NCBI GenBank assembly: GCA_938074565.1 | Contig: CALJEQ010000023.1 | Coordinates: 1 to 64,000, forward strand | Source: an uncultured Alkaliphilus sp. | GTDB lineage: Bacteria; Bacillota; Clostridia; Peptostreptococcales; Natronincolaceae | Direction: 5' to 3' | DNA length: 64,000 bases | Shown: piece after piece, positions 54,970 to 64,000 of the stretch | Layout: every line of letters starts with the position of its first letter | Position numbering within the stretch: position 1 is the stretch's first letter | Translations under genes and position numbers: made by a program | The notes under the pieces: generated by a model | The model's database searches: none | Seen by the model: the letters and a program-made list of their open reading frames with translations, nothing else | Told to the model about the DNA's origin: nothing

Positions 54970-56547
54970 TTAACCTTTTTCACTAAGTTTATAATTGGAA
55001 AATTCCGCTATAAGCAATTGTCCATTTCCCCATGTTTTACAACTTAAGCCTAAAGATTTTATATTAGAATCTAATACATATTCTCCGACTAAATATTGCT
55101 CATTTGTATCTTCATCTATATAACCTATTTGACAGTTACTATTACAAACATTAACAAATAACGTTAAATTTGTATTATTTATTGGAACATCTTTTATATT
55201 ATCATTAATACCTGCTTGGTCTAATCGCAAAGATAGACCACTATTAATTCCCCAACAATATCTTTGGTTTTTTTCTGTTCTAATAAATATTCCCCCGTGG
55301 TATCCTGTTTCTTTAGAGTCTTTATGTATTTTTACACTAGATTGAATATAATATTGTTTGCTTATTTCTAGTCTATCTTTAAATACTAATTTAGGACAAT
55401 TATCAACACTCCAAGAGGGGTAAGTATTTTTAGTATTAAACTTGAAGGATATATTGTTTTCAATTTCAGTTATTATATCTTCTAAATTATTTTCATAATA
55501 ATATTGTTTTTCACTACTTATAGTTTTATTATTCTCCTGAAGCATGTCTACATCTTGGTAAAAATCCAGACACTCTTTAAGTTGGTTAATCAACTGATTC
55601 TCATAAATTAAAATATCTTTTAATTTGTCATCATAAGAAATTAATGTTTTTTTATAGATATTTTTAATAGAGTTATTAATAAGACTAAACCATTTATTAA
55701 TAAGTTCCTCAATTAAAGTGGCTATTTCCTCTATACTTTTCTGTGGGTAACCTATTGCATTTAAACTTCTTAACAGTTCCTTAAACATAACATCTTTATA
55801 TTTTGGCATATTTGCTAGATTCTTTGTTAATAATGTTATGTCAAGTTCATCCTTCAGGGATGGATCAGATTCTTTAATCTGTGAATTATATTTATCTATT
55901 ATGTCTATTACCTTAAAAGGCTGTTTATCTAGATAATTAATGTATAAATCAATAAAACTAATTACTATATCAGTATCTTTAACAGAAGGGATAGGATTAT
56001 TTCTTTCAATATAATATATTTCGGCTTCGTTTTCACTTAAATCATATATTTCTTGAAGTTGATTATAATCCATAACAAAATCATAATAATGACCAGTATC
56101 AAGTATCATTTGTAGGTTATCTAAAATGTAATATATTCTTCTAGTTTCATCAAAACCCTTAATTAGGAATAAATGCTCCCAACTACTTAATTTATAATGA
56201 TAACTATAATAAAGTCCTATCAGGTTACCAGGAACTAAAACAGGATTATTATTATTGATCTGTTCTTCAATTACTTTTGAAATATCCCCATTCACCATAA
56301 CCTTATTAAGTTTTATTTTAAATACATTTTCCAATAATTTTTTAGCAATGTCTATTTCATTATTGTTTTTTTTACTATACTTTAATACATTGTAGGATTT
56401 TATTAATTCAATAAACATATAAAAATAACCCGAGTAATTAACATTATAATGATTTAATGAAATACCGACACTTTTTTCAAAACAGTTTATACTATCAAAA
56501 CGATAATCGTCGCAATTAGGCTTAATATTGTTAATAATGTTTGGCAT
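54970..56547 (-). CDS. BtrH-like protein with C-terminal beta-sandwich domain
   Basis: The first gene of the cluster encodes 525 residues. The N-terminal part (about 1-190) resembles the BtrH cysteine-acyltransferase fold with Cys22 (NCFEKSVGIS) and His125 (SSWEHLFLIKGFDE), spaced like the other BtrH-like units here. The middle (about 190-370) is helical, and the C-terminus (about 385-525: GGIFIRTEKNQRYCWGINSG, VCNSNCQIGYIDED) looks like a concanavalin/DUF1349-like beta-sandwich that may bind a sugar or other ligand. The start is ATG 56547 with AAGGAG upstream; an ATG at 56616 lies upstream of the promoter and can be excluded. Function is unknown; acyl transfer is inferred from the fold. Confidence 0.65.
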   Translation of the reverse strand: MPNIINNIKPNCDDYRFDSINCFEKSVGISLNHYNVNYSGYFYMFIELIKSYNVLKYSKKNNNEIDIAKKLLENVFKIKLNKVMVNGDISKVIEEQINNNNPVLVPGNLIGLYYSYHYKLSSWEHLFLIKGFDETRRIYYILDNLQMILDTGHYYDFVMDYNQLQEIYDLSENEAEIYYIERNNPIPSVKDTDIVISFIDLYINYLDKQPFKVIDIIDKYNSQIKESDPSLKDELDITLLTKNLANMPKYKDVMFKELLRSLNAIGYPQKSIEEIATLIEELINKWFSLINNSIKNIYKKTLISYDDKLKDILIYENQLINQLKECLDFYQDVDMLQENNKTISSEKQYYYENNLEDIITEIENNISFKFNTKNTYPSWSVDNCPKLVFKDRLEISKQYYIQSSVKIHKDSKETGYHGGIFIRTEKNQRYCWGINSGLSLRLDQAGINDNIKDVPINNTNLTLFVNVCNSNCQIGYIDEDTNEQYLVGEYVLDSNIKSLGLSCKTWGNGQLLIAEFSNYKLSEKG

Positions 56548-56580
56548 TTTAACACTCCTTAATGAATTTACGTTAAATAT

Positions 56581-56609
56581 ATTATAATATTTTACATAAC
56601 AATTGTCAA
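56581..56609 (-). promoter_or_regulatory. Sigma-A type promoter of the NRPS cluster
   Basis: On the minus strand TTGACA (56604-56609) and TATAAT (56581-56586) are separated by exactly 17 bases, a full consensus vegetative promoter. Transcription would start near 56574, about 27 bases before the first start codon. It appears to drive the whole cluster, unless internal promoters exist. Confidence 0.85.
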
Positions 56610-56760
56610 TTAACAAGTAAGTAGACTAGCTGTTTCAGTAACTTACTTATAAATAGAGAAATTGCGTTATCCCTTATCTAAGTAAATTTTACAATATTCT
56701 GTAATAACATATGATAACTCACAGTTGAATTGTAAATATATAACTATCTAGTTTAAGTAA

Positions 56761-56810
56761 AAATTACAATAGTAATTGATAATATTTTATCAATTACTAT
56801 TGTAATTTTA
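56761..56810. promoter_or_regulatory. Long perfect palindrome between divergent genes
   Basis: Two 23-base arms (AAAATTACAATAGTAATTGA plus TAA, and its exact complement) are separated by four bases. The palindrome lies between the cluster promoter and the divergent small gene, and its right arm overlaps the likely -35 box of that gene. It could be an operator bound by a dimeric or tetrameric regulator or a strong hairpin. No U-run follows on the plus strand, so it is not a normal terminator. The coordinates may be off by one base. Confidence 0.6.
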
Positions 56811-56828
56811 AAATACTTCTGTTACAAT
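56801..56828 (+). promoter_or_regulatory. Likely promoter of the small divergent gene
   Basis: TTGTAA (about 56801) and TACAAT (about 56823) are 16-17 bases apart, about 45 bases before the start codon. The -35 box lies inside the right arm of the palindrome, so binding of a protein there would block it. Confidence 0.45.
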
Positions 56829-56871
56829 AATACTATAGTTAAATATTTAACAACTATTAGGGGGGTAAATT

Positions 56872-57186
56872 ATGAATAATATGAATTATATCTATGAACA
56901 ACTTGAAAGATGCAAACAAACTATAAAAATAAATAAATTTAATATATTTGTAGAAGGAGATATTAAAGAAGTATACGAAAACGAACATCTTATTGCAAGA
57001 ATTAATATGGATACAAAAACCTTCTATACTGAATATAAACTTAAAGCAGATGTATTCTTCTTTACAAGATTTTTAAAGAATTTAAATTACAAGCTTGTAA
57101 AGTCGCCAGTAGAACTTCAATGTATACCTAAAGAATGCATTAATGAATATTTTGTTATAAGAGAAAAAGAACTGAATATCATTTAA
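56872..57186 (+). CDS. Small protein of unknown function next to the NRPS cluster
   Basis: The 104-residue protein is soluble and lysine/asparagine-rich, with alternating segments such as KFNIFVEGDIKEVYENEHLI and FFFTRFLKNLNYKLVKSPVE that suggest an alpha/beta fold. I do not recognise a family. There is no helix-turn-helix, signal peptide or membrane segment. The start has a TTAGGGGGG site, a recognisable promoter and a terminator, so expression as a single gene is likely. Divergence from the cluster across a large palindrome suggests that it may be co-regulated with, or regulate, the cluster, but this is only positional evidence. Confidence 0.55.
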   Translation: MNNMNYIYEQLERCKQTIKINKFNIFVEGDIKEVYENEHLIARINMDTKTFYTEYKLKADVFFFTRFLKNLNYKLVKSPVELQCIPKECINEYFVIREKELNII

Positions 57187-57203
57187 ACAATTACTTATTT
57201 AAT

Positions 57204-57250
57204 AAAAAAGAGCAAACCCTTTTCAACATCAAGGAATCTGCTCTTTTTTT
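57204..57250. terminator. Bidirectional terminator between the small gene and carB
   Basis: AAAAAAGAGCA and TGCTCTTTTTTT pair around an inner CCTT/AAGG stem, giving a hairpin flanked by A- and T-runs on both sides. It closes the small plus-strand gene and the arginine/carbamoyl phosphate operon on the minus strand. Confidence 0.8.
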
Positions 57251-57260
57251 AATGCTATAT

Positions 57261-60200
57261 TTACATAAAAATCTTCCTTACACCATACTCATAGTCCTTT
57301 AAAAAAGTGATTACATCAGCACAGGCAAATGCAGTATCTAGAGATGTAAAACAAGGTACTTTATAATCAACAGAAGTTCTTCTTAACATAAAACCAGCCC
57401 GCTGAGGTTGTTTACCTTTGGTTGGTGTATTAATAACCATAGAAATTTCCTCTGCCTTAAAGGATTTCAACGTTTCCTCTAAAGAACTAAAAATTTTCTT
57501 AACACCAATACCTGCTTCAACAAAGTAATTACCTGTATTTTCAGTGGCAATAATATCAAAACCCATTTCCACTAGCCTCTTAGCTAAAGTAATGCCCTCA
57601 GCCTTATCTCTATCCGACAAAGAAAATATTACATTACCCTTTTGTGGAATTTTTAATCCTGTCCCTTCAAAAGCTTTGAATAGAGCCTCTTGATAATTAG
57701 CACCAACCCCCATAACTTCCCCTGTTGACTTCATTTCTGGACTAAGGGAAATATCCACTTCTGCCAGTTTCTCTAAACAAAATACAGGAGCCTTCACCAC
57801 CACATAATTGGGATATTCAGCTATTCCATTTTCATAGCCCATTTCCTTCAAGGTCTTACCCACCATTACTGCTGTTGCCAACGCCACCATTGGTACGCCA
57901 GTTACCTTTGCAACAATAGGTACTGTTCTGGATGCCCGAGGATTAGCCTCCAAAACCATTACTTCTTCATTCTTCACTACAAATTGTATATTAATTAACC
58001 CCTTTACTTGAAGAGCTTTTGCTATTTTAGAGGTGTACTCTACTATATTATCCAATACCTTTTGACTGACATTTTGAACAGGGTAAACACTCATACTGTC
58101 GCCAGAATGAACCCCTGCCCTTTCAATATGTTCCATAATGGCAGGAATAAATACAGTTTCACCATCGCTAATTCCATCAATTTCAACTTCTTTTCCTTCA
58201 ATATATTGATCCAGTAAAACTGGGTAGGCTTCCTGCTGTTGCCAGAGATTGCTGACATATTTCATCAGTTCTTCTTTTCCCCAAACAATTTCCATAGACT
58301 GTCCACCAATGACGTATGAAGGTCTTACCACTAAAGGAAAACCCAACATTGTTATTGCATTTTCTACTTCTTGAAGATTGACTGCCATACATCCCTTTGT
58401 TTGTGGAATCTGTAGAGCCTGTAATAGTTCAGCAAATTTTTCTCTATCTTCTGCAATATCAATGGAAGTTGGAGAAGTCCCCAACACCTTTACCCCAGCA
58501 TCATGAAGGGGTTTTGTTAAGTTAATGGCAGTTTGTCCACCAAACTGAACAATTACTCCATCAATACCTTCCATTTCTGCAATATTAACCACATCTTCTG
58601 TTGTAAGAGGTTCAAAATATAGTTTATCAGAAGTATCAAAGTCTGTACTTACGGTTTCTGGATTATTATTGACAATAATAGTCTCAATCCCTAAATCCTT
58701 CAATGCCCAAGCACCATGAACACAGCAATAATCAAATTCTATTCCTTGACCAATACGTATTGGGCCTGAACCTAATAAAACCACCTTCTTTTTATTAGTA
58801 AACTCCACTTCATTCTCCATTTCATAGGTGGAATAAAAATAGGGTGTAGTAGACTCAAACTCTCCAGCACAGGTGTCCACCAGTTTATAGACGGGTTTTA
58901 ACCCTTTTTCCTTCCGTAAACTATTAATTTCCCCTTCACTAACATCTAACACATTGGCTATATATGCATCAGAGAAACCAATTTTTTTACAATCAATTAA
59001 TAATTCTTCATCTAAGCCTTTTGACTTTAATAATTCTTCATGTTGAATAATATTATGAATTCTTGCTAAAAACCAGTGGTCAATTGATGTCATCTGAAAA
59101 ATTGACGCCATAGACATTCCCCTTCTCATTCCTTCAAAGATGGCAAATAGTCTTTGATCATTGGGATAAGATAGTTTATCTATAATAAAATCATTGCTCC
59201 AATCAGCCATTGCCTTAGTATAAATATCTTTTCTTTTTCCTTCAAGGCTTCTAATTGCCTTTAGTAGGGCAGCTTCAAAGGTTCTTTCAATTGCCATAAC
59301 CTCTCCCGTTGCCTTCATTTGTGTTCCCAGTGTTCGGTCTCCCGTGTTAAATTTATCAAAGGGCCATTGGGGAATTTTCACCACCACATAATCTAGAGCA
59401 GGTTCAAAACAAGCAGTTGTTTTCCCTGTAACAGGGTTTTTTATCTCATCTAAGCTTAAACCCACAGCTATTTTTGCAGCTATCTTTGCAATGGCATAAC
59501 CCGTCGCTTTAGAAGCTAATGCACTAGAACGACTTACCCGTGGGTTTACCTCTATTACAATATAGTCCATGTTATGGGGGTTTAGGGCAAATTGAATATT
59601 ACATCCCCCCTCCACCTTTAACTCTCTAATAATATCAATTGATGCACTTCTTAACATTTGGTATTCTTGATCCCTTAATGTTTGGGAAGGGGCTACTACA
59701 ATACTGTCCCCCGTATGAACCCCCACAGGGTCAAAGTTTTCCATATTACAAATAATAATACAGTTATCATTTTTATCCCGCATTACTTCATATTCAATTT
59801 CCTTCCAGTTGGCAACACTTTGTTCAATGAGTACCTGTCCAATACGGCTATAACGTAAACCCCTTGAAACAATCTCCATAAATTGTTCTTCATTAATGGC
59901 AATTCCTCCACCAGACCCACCTAAAGTATAGGCAGGTCGAATAATTAGAGGATAACCAACTGTCTCTGCAAAGACTAAGGCATCCTCCACCGTTTCTACA
60001 ATAGTGCTGGCAGGAATAGGTTGATTAATTAACTCCATTGTTTCCTTAAATAATTGACGATCTTCTGCCCTTTTAATAGCCTCAACAGAAGTTCCCAATA
60101 ACTTAACATGGTATTTATCTAAAATCCCCTTTTCATGTAGTTCTATAGCTAAGTTTAAACCTGTTTGTCCACCTAAAGTGGGTAAAATTCCATCGGGTTT

Positions 60201-60443
60201 TTCAATTGAAATTATTTTTTCTAAAGCAACTACATTTAAAGGTTCAATATATATATGATCTGCAATATTTTCATCCGTCATAATAGTGGCAGGGTTGCTG
60301 TTTACCAACACCACCTCAATACCTTCTTCTTTTAATGATTTACAAGCCTGTGTTCCTGAATAATCAAATTCAGCTGCTTGCCCAATGACGATAGGTCCAG
60401 AACCGATGACTAATACTTTATTGATTTTATTGTCCTTAGGCAT
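57261..60443 (-). CDS. carB: Carbamoyl-phosphate synthase large chain
   Basis: The 1060-residue protein has the two homologous halves of CarB: an N-terminal unit starting [20 protein letters not shown] with an ATP-grasp domain (about 125-330, [19 protein letters not shown]), an oligomerisation region (about 400-545), the second half starting [20 protein letters not shown] with its ATP-grasp domain ([18 protein letters not shown]), and a C-terminal methylglyoxal-synthase-like allosteric domain (about 930-1060). It makes carbamoyl phosphate from bicarbonate, ATP and ammonia delivered by CarA, for arginine and pyrimidines. The start has a GGGGGAAG site 11 bases after carA. Its length is normal. 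It is the last gene of the arginine unit here; no argF follows. Confidence 0.97.
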   Translation of the reverse strand: MPKDNKINKVLVIGSGPIVIGQAAEFDYSGTQACKSLKEEGIEVVLVNSNPATIMTDENIADHIYIEPLNVVALEKIISIEKPDGILPTLGGQTGLNLAIELHEKGILDKYHVKLLGTSVEAIKRAEDRQLFKETMELINQPIPASTIVETVEDALVFAETVGYPLIIRPAYTLGGSGGGIAINEEQFMEIVSRGLRYSRIGQVLIEQSVANWKEIEYEVMRDKNDNCIIICNMENFDPVGVHTGDSIVVAPSQTLRDQEYQMLRSASIDIIRELKVEGGCNIQFALNPHNMDYIVIEVNPRVSRSSALASKATGYAIAKIAAKIAVGLSLDEIKNPVTGKTTACFEPALDYVVVKIPQWPFDKFNTGDRTLGTQMKATGEVMAIERTFEAALLKAIRSLEGKRKDIYTKAMADWSNDFIIDKLSYPNDQRLFAIFEGMRRGMSMASIFQMTSIDHWFLARIHNIIQHEELLKSKGLDEELLIDCKKIGFSDAYIANVLDVSEGEINSLRKEKGLKPVYKLVDTCAGEFESTTPYFYSTYEMENEVEFTNKKKVVLLGSGPIRIGQGIEFDYCCVHGAWALKDLGIETIIVNNNPETVSTDFDTSDKLYFEPLTTEDVVNIAEMEGIDGVIVQFGGQTAINLTKPLHDAGVKVLGTSPTSIDIAEDREKFAELLQALQIPQTKGCMAVNLQEVENAITMLGFPLVVRPSYVIGGQSMEIVWGKEELMKYVSNLWQQQEAYPVLLDQYIEGKEVEIDGISDGETVFIPAIMEHIERAGVHSGDSMSVYPVQNVSQKVLDNIVEYTSKIAKALQVKGLINIQFVVKNEEVMVLEANPRASRTVPIVAKVTGVPMVALATAVMVGKTLKEMGYENGIAEYPNYVVVKAPVFCLEKLAEVDISLSPEMKSTGEVMGVGANYQEALFKAFEGTGLKIPQKGNVIFSLSDRDKAEGITLAKRLVEMGFDIIATENTGNYFVEAGIGVKKIFSSLEETLKSFKAEEISMVINTPTKGKQPQRAGFMLRRTSVDYKVPCFTSLDTAFACADVITFLKDYEYGVRKIFM

Positions 60444-60454
60444 TATCTTCCCCC

Positions 60455-61540
60455 CTATACCACCTGTTTTTTATATTGTTCTACATAATTGATAAATTGA
60501 TCAAATAAATACTTGGAATCCATTGGCCCAGGACATGCCTCTGGATGATATTGCACGCTGAAAACCGGTAAATATTTGTGTTTCATACCTTCTACCGTTC
60601 CGTCATTTAGGTTTACATGGGTAACAGTAAATAAATTAGTGTTTAAAGTATTTTCGTCAATGGCATATCCATGATTTTGAGACGTTATATAAACTCGATT
60701 ATTAATCAAATCCTTCACAGGATGATTTGCACCCCGATGACCAAACTTTAATTTATAAGTTTTTGCCCCAGAAGCTAACCCCAACAATTGATGCCCCATA
60801 CAAATTCCAAAAATGGGTATTTCCTTCATTAACTTTTTTATGTTCTCCACTGCCACCATTAAGTTTTCTGGATTTCCTGGCCCATTAGATAAAAATAGAC
60901 CATCAACATTCATTTTAACAATATCCTCAGCCTTAGTATTGTAAGGCAATACTGTAATTTGGCAACCATAGGACTGAAGTATTCTAATAATATTTAGCTT
61001 TACACCAAAATCCATTAAAGCTATTTTAGGTCCATTTCCAGGAATAATATAAGGGCTTTTAGTTGAAACTTCTGCTGTATAGTTGTAATCAACCTTATCC
61101 TCTTCTTTCATTTGTGCCAATAAAGCCTCTCTTTCTTCCAAAGAAGTGGTGATTATTCCCTTCATAGTTCCATTATTTCTTAGATGTTTCACCAACATTC
61201 TAGTATCAATACCTTCAATTCCTAAAATACCATTAACCTTCATATATTCATCTATTGTAATTTCATTTTTCCAATTGCTTGGGTTTTTACAGAACTCCCT
61301 CACCACTAACCCTCTAATAATAGGTTTTTGAGACTCCACATCATCATAGTTTAGTCCATAGTTACCTATCATGGGATAAGTCATTACAAGTATTTGCCCA
61401 TGATAAGAATAATCGGTAAATATTTCTTGATACCCCGTCATAGAAGTATTAAAAACCACCTCTCCCATGTTGGCAGTTTCACTACCAAAAGCCTTTCCTT
61501 CAAATATTGTTCCATCCTGTAGTAATAAATATCCTTTCAT
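60455..61540 (-). CDS. carA: Carbamoyl-phosphate synthase small chain
   Basis: The 361-residue protein has the CarA N-terminal domain ([31 protein letters not shown]) and a class I glutamine amidotransferase domain with the nucleophile in [13 protein letters not shown] and the catalytic His/Glu in VQYHPEA. It releases ammonia from glutamine for CarB. The start overlaps the argD stop by one base (ATAATG arrangement), so the genes are translationally coupled. Linkage to argJBD suggests an arginine-specific carbamoyl phosphate synthase rather than the pyrimidine one. Length is normal. Confidence 0.97.
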   Translation of the reverse strand: MKGYLLLQDGTIFEGKAFGSETANMGEVVFNTSMTGYQEIFTDYSYHGQILVMTYPMIGNYGLNYDDVESQKPIIRGLVVREFCKNPSNWKNEITIDEYMKVNGILGIEGIDTRMLVKHLRNNGTMKGIITTSLEEREALLAQMKEEDKVDYNYTAEVSTKSPYIIPGNGPKIALMDFGVKLNIIRILQSYGCQITVLPYNTKAEDIVKMNVDGLFLSNGPGNPENLMVAVENIKKLMKEIPIFGICMGHQLLGLASGAKTYKLKFGHRGANHPVKDLINNRVYITSQNHGYAIDENTLNTNLFTVTHVNLNDGTVEGMKHKYLPVFSVQYHPEACPGPMDSKYLFDQFINYVEQYKKQVV

Positions 61541-62739
61541 TATTCCACCTCAATTTCTATAAAAATACCGTCTAATGTATCTATTAATAAGTCAATATCA
61601 TCCTTTTCAACAATTAAAGGAGGAACAAAACGCAATACCTTTCCAGCTGTACAATTGATTAATACCCCTTGTTGAAAGGCTTTTTCTACGATAGATGCCC
61701 CTTCAATTTCCAATTCCAGCCCCAACATTAGTCCCATCCCCTTAACCTGTTTTACCCACGGATAGGTTTCAACAAAAACTTGAAGCTTTTTAGTAAAGTA
61801 TTTCCCCATCTCTTCTGCTTTTTCCCATAGTTTTTCATCAAGAATTGATTTCATGGTGGCAACCCCTGAAGCACAAGCTAAAGGATTACCTCCAAAGGTG
61901 GTTCCATGATCTCCTGGTTGCCAAGCTGTTGCAACCTCTTCTTTAGCTACAACTGCTCCAATAGGGAAACCTCCTCCTAACGCCTTAGCTAAAGACATAA
62001 TATCAGGTTCTATTCCAAAGTGCTGATAGGCAAATAGTTTTCCTGTTCGTCCAATTCCACACTGTATTTCATCAAAAATAAGTAAAATATCTTTTTCTAA
62101 GCAAAGTTCTTTAACTTCCATTAAAAATTGTTTATCTACAGGTGTTACTCCACCTTCTCCCTGCACTGGTTCTATTAAAATGCCACACGTATTTTCATTA
62201 ACTAATTGTTTAATTGATTCTATATCATTAAAGGTTGCAAATTTAAATCCTTCTGGTATCGGTCCATATCCTTCTTGGTATTTTTTATTGTCAGTTGTTG
62301 CCAGTGTACCTAAAGTTCTTCCATGAAAAGATCCAGACATGGCTATTATTTCATATTTATTAACGCCATATTTTTTATAGGCATATTTTCTTGCCAGTTT
62401 TATTGCCCCTTCATTGGCTTCTGCACCAGAGTTACAGAAAAATGCTTTATCAGCAAAGGAGTGATCCACCAATATTTTAGCCAATGCTATTTGACTTTCT
62501 ATCCAAAACACATTAGATACATGCATTAATTTTTCTGCCTGCGCTTTAATGGCTTCCACCACTGCTTTTGGTGAATGCCCTAAGTTATTAACTGCAATAC
62601 CACCAATAAAATCTAAAAAAGTCTTGTTCTCTGTATCTGTAACATAACAACCCTTTCCTTCCACAAAGGAAACAGGAAGTCTTTTATAGTTATTCATTAA
62701 GTATTGTTCTCCTAATGTTACTATTTCTTCTATTTTCAT
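61540..62739 (-). CDS. argD: Acetylornithine aminotransferase
   Basis: The 399-residue PLP enzyme of aminotransferase class III starts with SFVEGKGCYVTDTENKTFLD and keeps the family motifs FCNSGAEANEGAIKLARKY, GSFHGRTLGTLA, EPVQGEGGV, IFDEIQCGIGRTGK and SLAKALGGGFPIGA, where the last includes the cofactor Lys. It converts N-acetylglutamate semialdehyde to N-acetylornithine with glutamate. It starts with an AGGAGGTAG-type site 12 bases after argB and overlaps carA. Related ornithine or succinylornithine aminotransferases look similar, but the operon settles the assignment. Confidence 0.95.
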   Translation of the reverse strand: MKIEEIVTLGEQYLMNNYKRLPVSFVEGKGCYVTDTENKTFLDFIGGIAVNNLGHSPKAVVEAIKAQAEKLMHVSNVFWIESQIALAKILVDHSFADKAFFCNSGAEANEGAIKLARKYAYKKYGVNKYEIIAMSGSFHGRTLGTLATTDNKKYQEGYGPIPEGFKFATFNDIESIKQLVNENTCGILIEPVQGEGGVTPVDKQFLMEVKELCLEKDILLIFDEIQCGIGRTGKLFAYQHFGIEPDIMSLAKALGGGFPIGAVVAKEEVATAWQPGDHGTTFGGNPLACASGVATMKSILDEKLWEKAEEMGKYFTKKLQVFVETYPWVKQVKGMGLMLGLELEIEGASIVEKAFQQGVLINCTAGKVLRFVPPLIVEKDDIDLLIDTLDGIFIEIEVE

Positions 62740-62751
62740 ACTGCCTACCTC

Positions 62752-63606
62752 CTATGTTGTAATCATTGTACCAATGCCATCATCAGTAAAAATTTCTAAT
62801 AGTATTGAATGAAATTTTCTACCATCAATAATATGGCATCTTTCTACACCATTGGTAACCGCCCCCACACAACACTGAATTTTGGGAATCATTCCACCTT
62901 TAATGATGCCATTCTCTATATATTGATAAACATTTGATGTTTTAATTGCAGAAATTAATGTGTTAGGATCATTTTTATCTTCTAATACTCCCTCTACATC
63001 AGTAATTAGCACCAACTTTTTTGCTCCTAAAGCCACCGCCAACTTACCTGCCACTTCATCGGCATTTATATTGTAACTCTCACCATCTTCCCCCACTGCC
63101 ACAGGTGAGATGACTGGTACATATCCCCGTTGTATCACTGCATTAATTAATTCTATATTAATACCTGTAATTTCCCCTACAAATCCCAATCTTTCATCTT
63201 TTTTAATGGATTTTATAGTATCTCCATCCTTACCACTTAAACCCAAAGCCTTTACATCGTTGTAATTTAGTAAAGAAACAATTTCACTGGCAATCTTGCC
63301 ACACAATACCATCTCTGTAATTTCCATTGTTTCTTTATCGGTAACCCTTAACCCATCAATAAATTCTGGTGTTTTACCAAACTGCTCCATCATCTGACTT
63401 ATTTTCGGTCCTCCACCATGAACAATAACGGGGTTCATTCCAACGTATTTCATAAGGGCAATATCTTTAATCACTGCCTGTTTCAATTCTTCATTAATCA
63501 TGGCATGGCCTCCATACTTTATGACCACCGTTTGATTATGGAACTTTTTTATATATGCTAAACTCTCCACTAATACGTGGGCTTTTTGTTGTGGTGATAA
63601 TTCCAT
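62752..63606 (-). CDS. argB: Acetylglutamate kinase
   Basis: The 284-residue amino acid kinase has IKYGGHAM near the N-terminus, the substrate/phosphate segment VIVHGGGPKIS, GLRVTDKETM, the ATP-site segment LITDVEGVL and IIKGGMIPK. It phosphorylates N-acetylglutamate, usually the feedback-controlled step of arginine synthesis. The N-terminal extension before the kinase core (HVLVESLAYIKKFH) is the type found in arginine-sensitive, hexameric ArgB proteins, so inhibition by arginine is likely. It starts with a GGGGGAGGAC site and lies 12 bases after argJ. Length fits the clostridial form. Confidence 0.96.
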   Translation of the reverse strand: MELSPQQKAHVLVESLAYIKKFHNQTVVIKYGGHAMINEELKQAVIKDIALMKYVGMNPVIVHGGGPKISQMMEQFGKTPEFIDGLRVTDKETMEITEMVLCGKIASEIVSLLNYNDVKALGLSGKDGDTIKSIKKDERLGFVGEITGINIELINAVIQRGYVPVISPVAVGEDGESYNINADEVAGKLAVALGAKKLVLITDVEGVLEDKNDPNTLISAIKTSNVYQYIENGIIKGGMIPKIQCCVGAVTNGVERCHIIDGRKFHSILLEIFTDDGIGTMITT

Positions 63607-63618
63607 CTCGTCCTCCCC

Positions 63619-64000
63619 CTAAGTTCGATAAGCTCCATTTATTTTTACGTAATCATAGGATAAGTCACAGCCCCATCCCTTTGCTGTTTCTACACCCATG
63701 TTAAAATCAACTATAACGTTAATATCTTGATGTTTAAGCACCTTATCAATATCTGCTTCAAGAAATCCAGTACCTTGTCCAGCCTCAACAATTTTTACCC
63801 TTCCACCTTCACTGCATAAACAAATTGATATTTTTTGCATTTCAAAGTCTACACCTGAATAGCCAATACTACAAAGTATTCTTCCCCAGTTCCCGTCTTC
63901 GCCAAAAAAGGCCGTCTTTACAAGACTGGAATTTAAAATACTTTTAATACTTTTTCTAGCATCCTCCACTGTCAAAGCATTTAATACTTCCACCTCAATA
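63619..64000 (-). CDS. argJ: Glutamate N-acetyltransferase/ornithine acetyltransferase, C-terminal part
   Basis: About 127 C-terminal residues lie in the window; the gene continues past position 64000. The visible part, ALTVEDARKSIKSILNSSLV then KTAFFGEDGNWGRILCSIGYSG and a final GCDLSYDYVKINGAYRT, is the beta-chain C-terminus of ArgJ, including the GEDGNWGR segment and the conserved end. The enzyme recycles the acetyl group from acetylornithine to glutamate. The GTG at 63993 is an internal Val codon, not a start, because the frame continues upstream. It is the first of the five arginine genes visible here. Confidence 0.95.
   Translation of the reverse strand, partial: IEVEVLNALTVEDARKSIKSILNSSLVKTAFFGEDGNWGRILCSIGYSGVDFEMQKISICLCSEGGRVKIVEAGQGTGFLEADIDKVLKHQDINVIVDFNMGVETAKGWGCDLSYDYVKINGAYRT

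Larger units (their letters stand above)
14871..56547 (-). other. NRPS/PKS biosynthetic gene cluster
   Basis: Eleven genes in one direction, with intergenic gaps of at most about 130 bases, encode a multimodular assembly line with tailoring and export functions. The order from the promoter is BtrH-like, C-A-T-E, peptidase-exporter, aminotransferase-radical SAM, B3/B4 protein, B12-type radical SAM, carrier protein, C-A-T-KS-KR-T, C-A-T-C-A-T-BtrH, BtrH-like, T-(C-A-T)x3-TE. Seven adenylation domains are present; reading the ten specificity residues by eye gives Asn, unknown, unknown, unknown, Ser, Ile, unknown. The boundaries are the terminator at 14780 and the promoter at 56581. No acyltransferase, phosphopantetheinyl transferase or dedicated regulator is included. 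Confidence 0.9.

Noticed and set aside
56548-56616. Longer start for the first cluster gene (ATG at 56616)
   Set aside because: The consensus promoter at 56581-56609 lies downstream of it, and the ribosome binding site fits the ATG at 56547.
57186-57260. argF at the end of the arginine genes
   Set aside because: carB is followed at once by a terminator and no ornithine carbamoyltransferase sequence is present.
1-64000. CRISPR array, tRNA or rRNA genes
   Set aside because: No regularly spaced repeats and no tRNA- or rRNA-like sequence were noticed on reading; a dedicated scan was not possible.

Overview
The window is low-GC, strongly AT-rich DNA from a Firmicute. The arginine gene order (argJ-argB-argD-carA-carB), the long clostridial-type ArgB, two radical SAM enzymes in one pathway (one with a likely B12 domain) and several clostridial/bacillar families of unknown function suggest an anaerobic Clostridia member, perhaps near Alkaliphilus or Natronincola. 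The placement is an inference.

Positions 1-4400 are a decayed accessory zone. It holds the tail of an IS transposase, a truncated DUF998 gene, the first codons of an AraC-type gene, an intact ApeA-like HEPN protein (probable phage defence), a frameshifted zinc-ribbon gene, a DUF2691 pseudogene with a nonsense codon and a frameshift, and several inverted repeats. Positions 4400-14800 are ordinary genes: a lipoprotein, a DUF4885 protein, a secreted protein, a VanR/VanS-like two-component system, a radical SAM protein with a GyrI-like partner, an ABC importer pair lacking a binding protein, and a metallophosphoesterase.

Positions 14871-56547 are one minus-strand NRPS/PKS biosynthetic cluster of about 41.7 kb, read from a near-consensus promoter at 56581-56609 towards a terminator at 14780-14820. 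In transcription order it encodes: a BtrH-like protein with a C-terminal beta-sandwich; an NRPS C-A-T-E whose A-domain code reads as Asn; a serine peptidase fused to an ABC exporter; an aminotransferase fused to a RaSEA-like radical SAM enzyme with an internal ribosome binding site at the junction; a B3/B4 (PheRS editing-type) protein; a B12-type radical SAM enzyme; a free acyl carrier protein; an NRPS-PKS C-A-T-KS-KR-T; an NRPS C-A-T-C-A(GNAT inserted)-T-BtrH; a second stand-alone BtrH-like protein; and an NRPS T-C-A(Ser)-T-C-A(Ile)-T-C-A-T-TE.

The starter module (acyl-D-Asn) together with a ZmaM/ClbP-type peptidase-exporter points to a prodrug strategy: an N-acyl-D-asparaginyl precursor is made, exported and cleaved outside the membrane, as in zwittermicin, xenocoumacin and colibactin biosynthesis. 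The GNAT domain inside an adenylation domain, three BtrH-like acyltransferase units with matching Cys-His spacing, and the aminotransferase-radical SAM fusion are unusual. I do not recognise the cluster as one with a known product. No acyltransferase, phosphopantetheinyl transferase or clear cluster regulator is present.

Positions 56617-57250 carry a divergent intergenic region with a 23-bp-arm perfect palindrome, a small gene of unknown function and a two-way terminator. Positions 57261-64000 are the carB, carA, argD, argB and argJ (partial) genes of arginine biosynthesis, on the minus strand.
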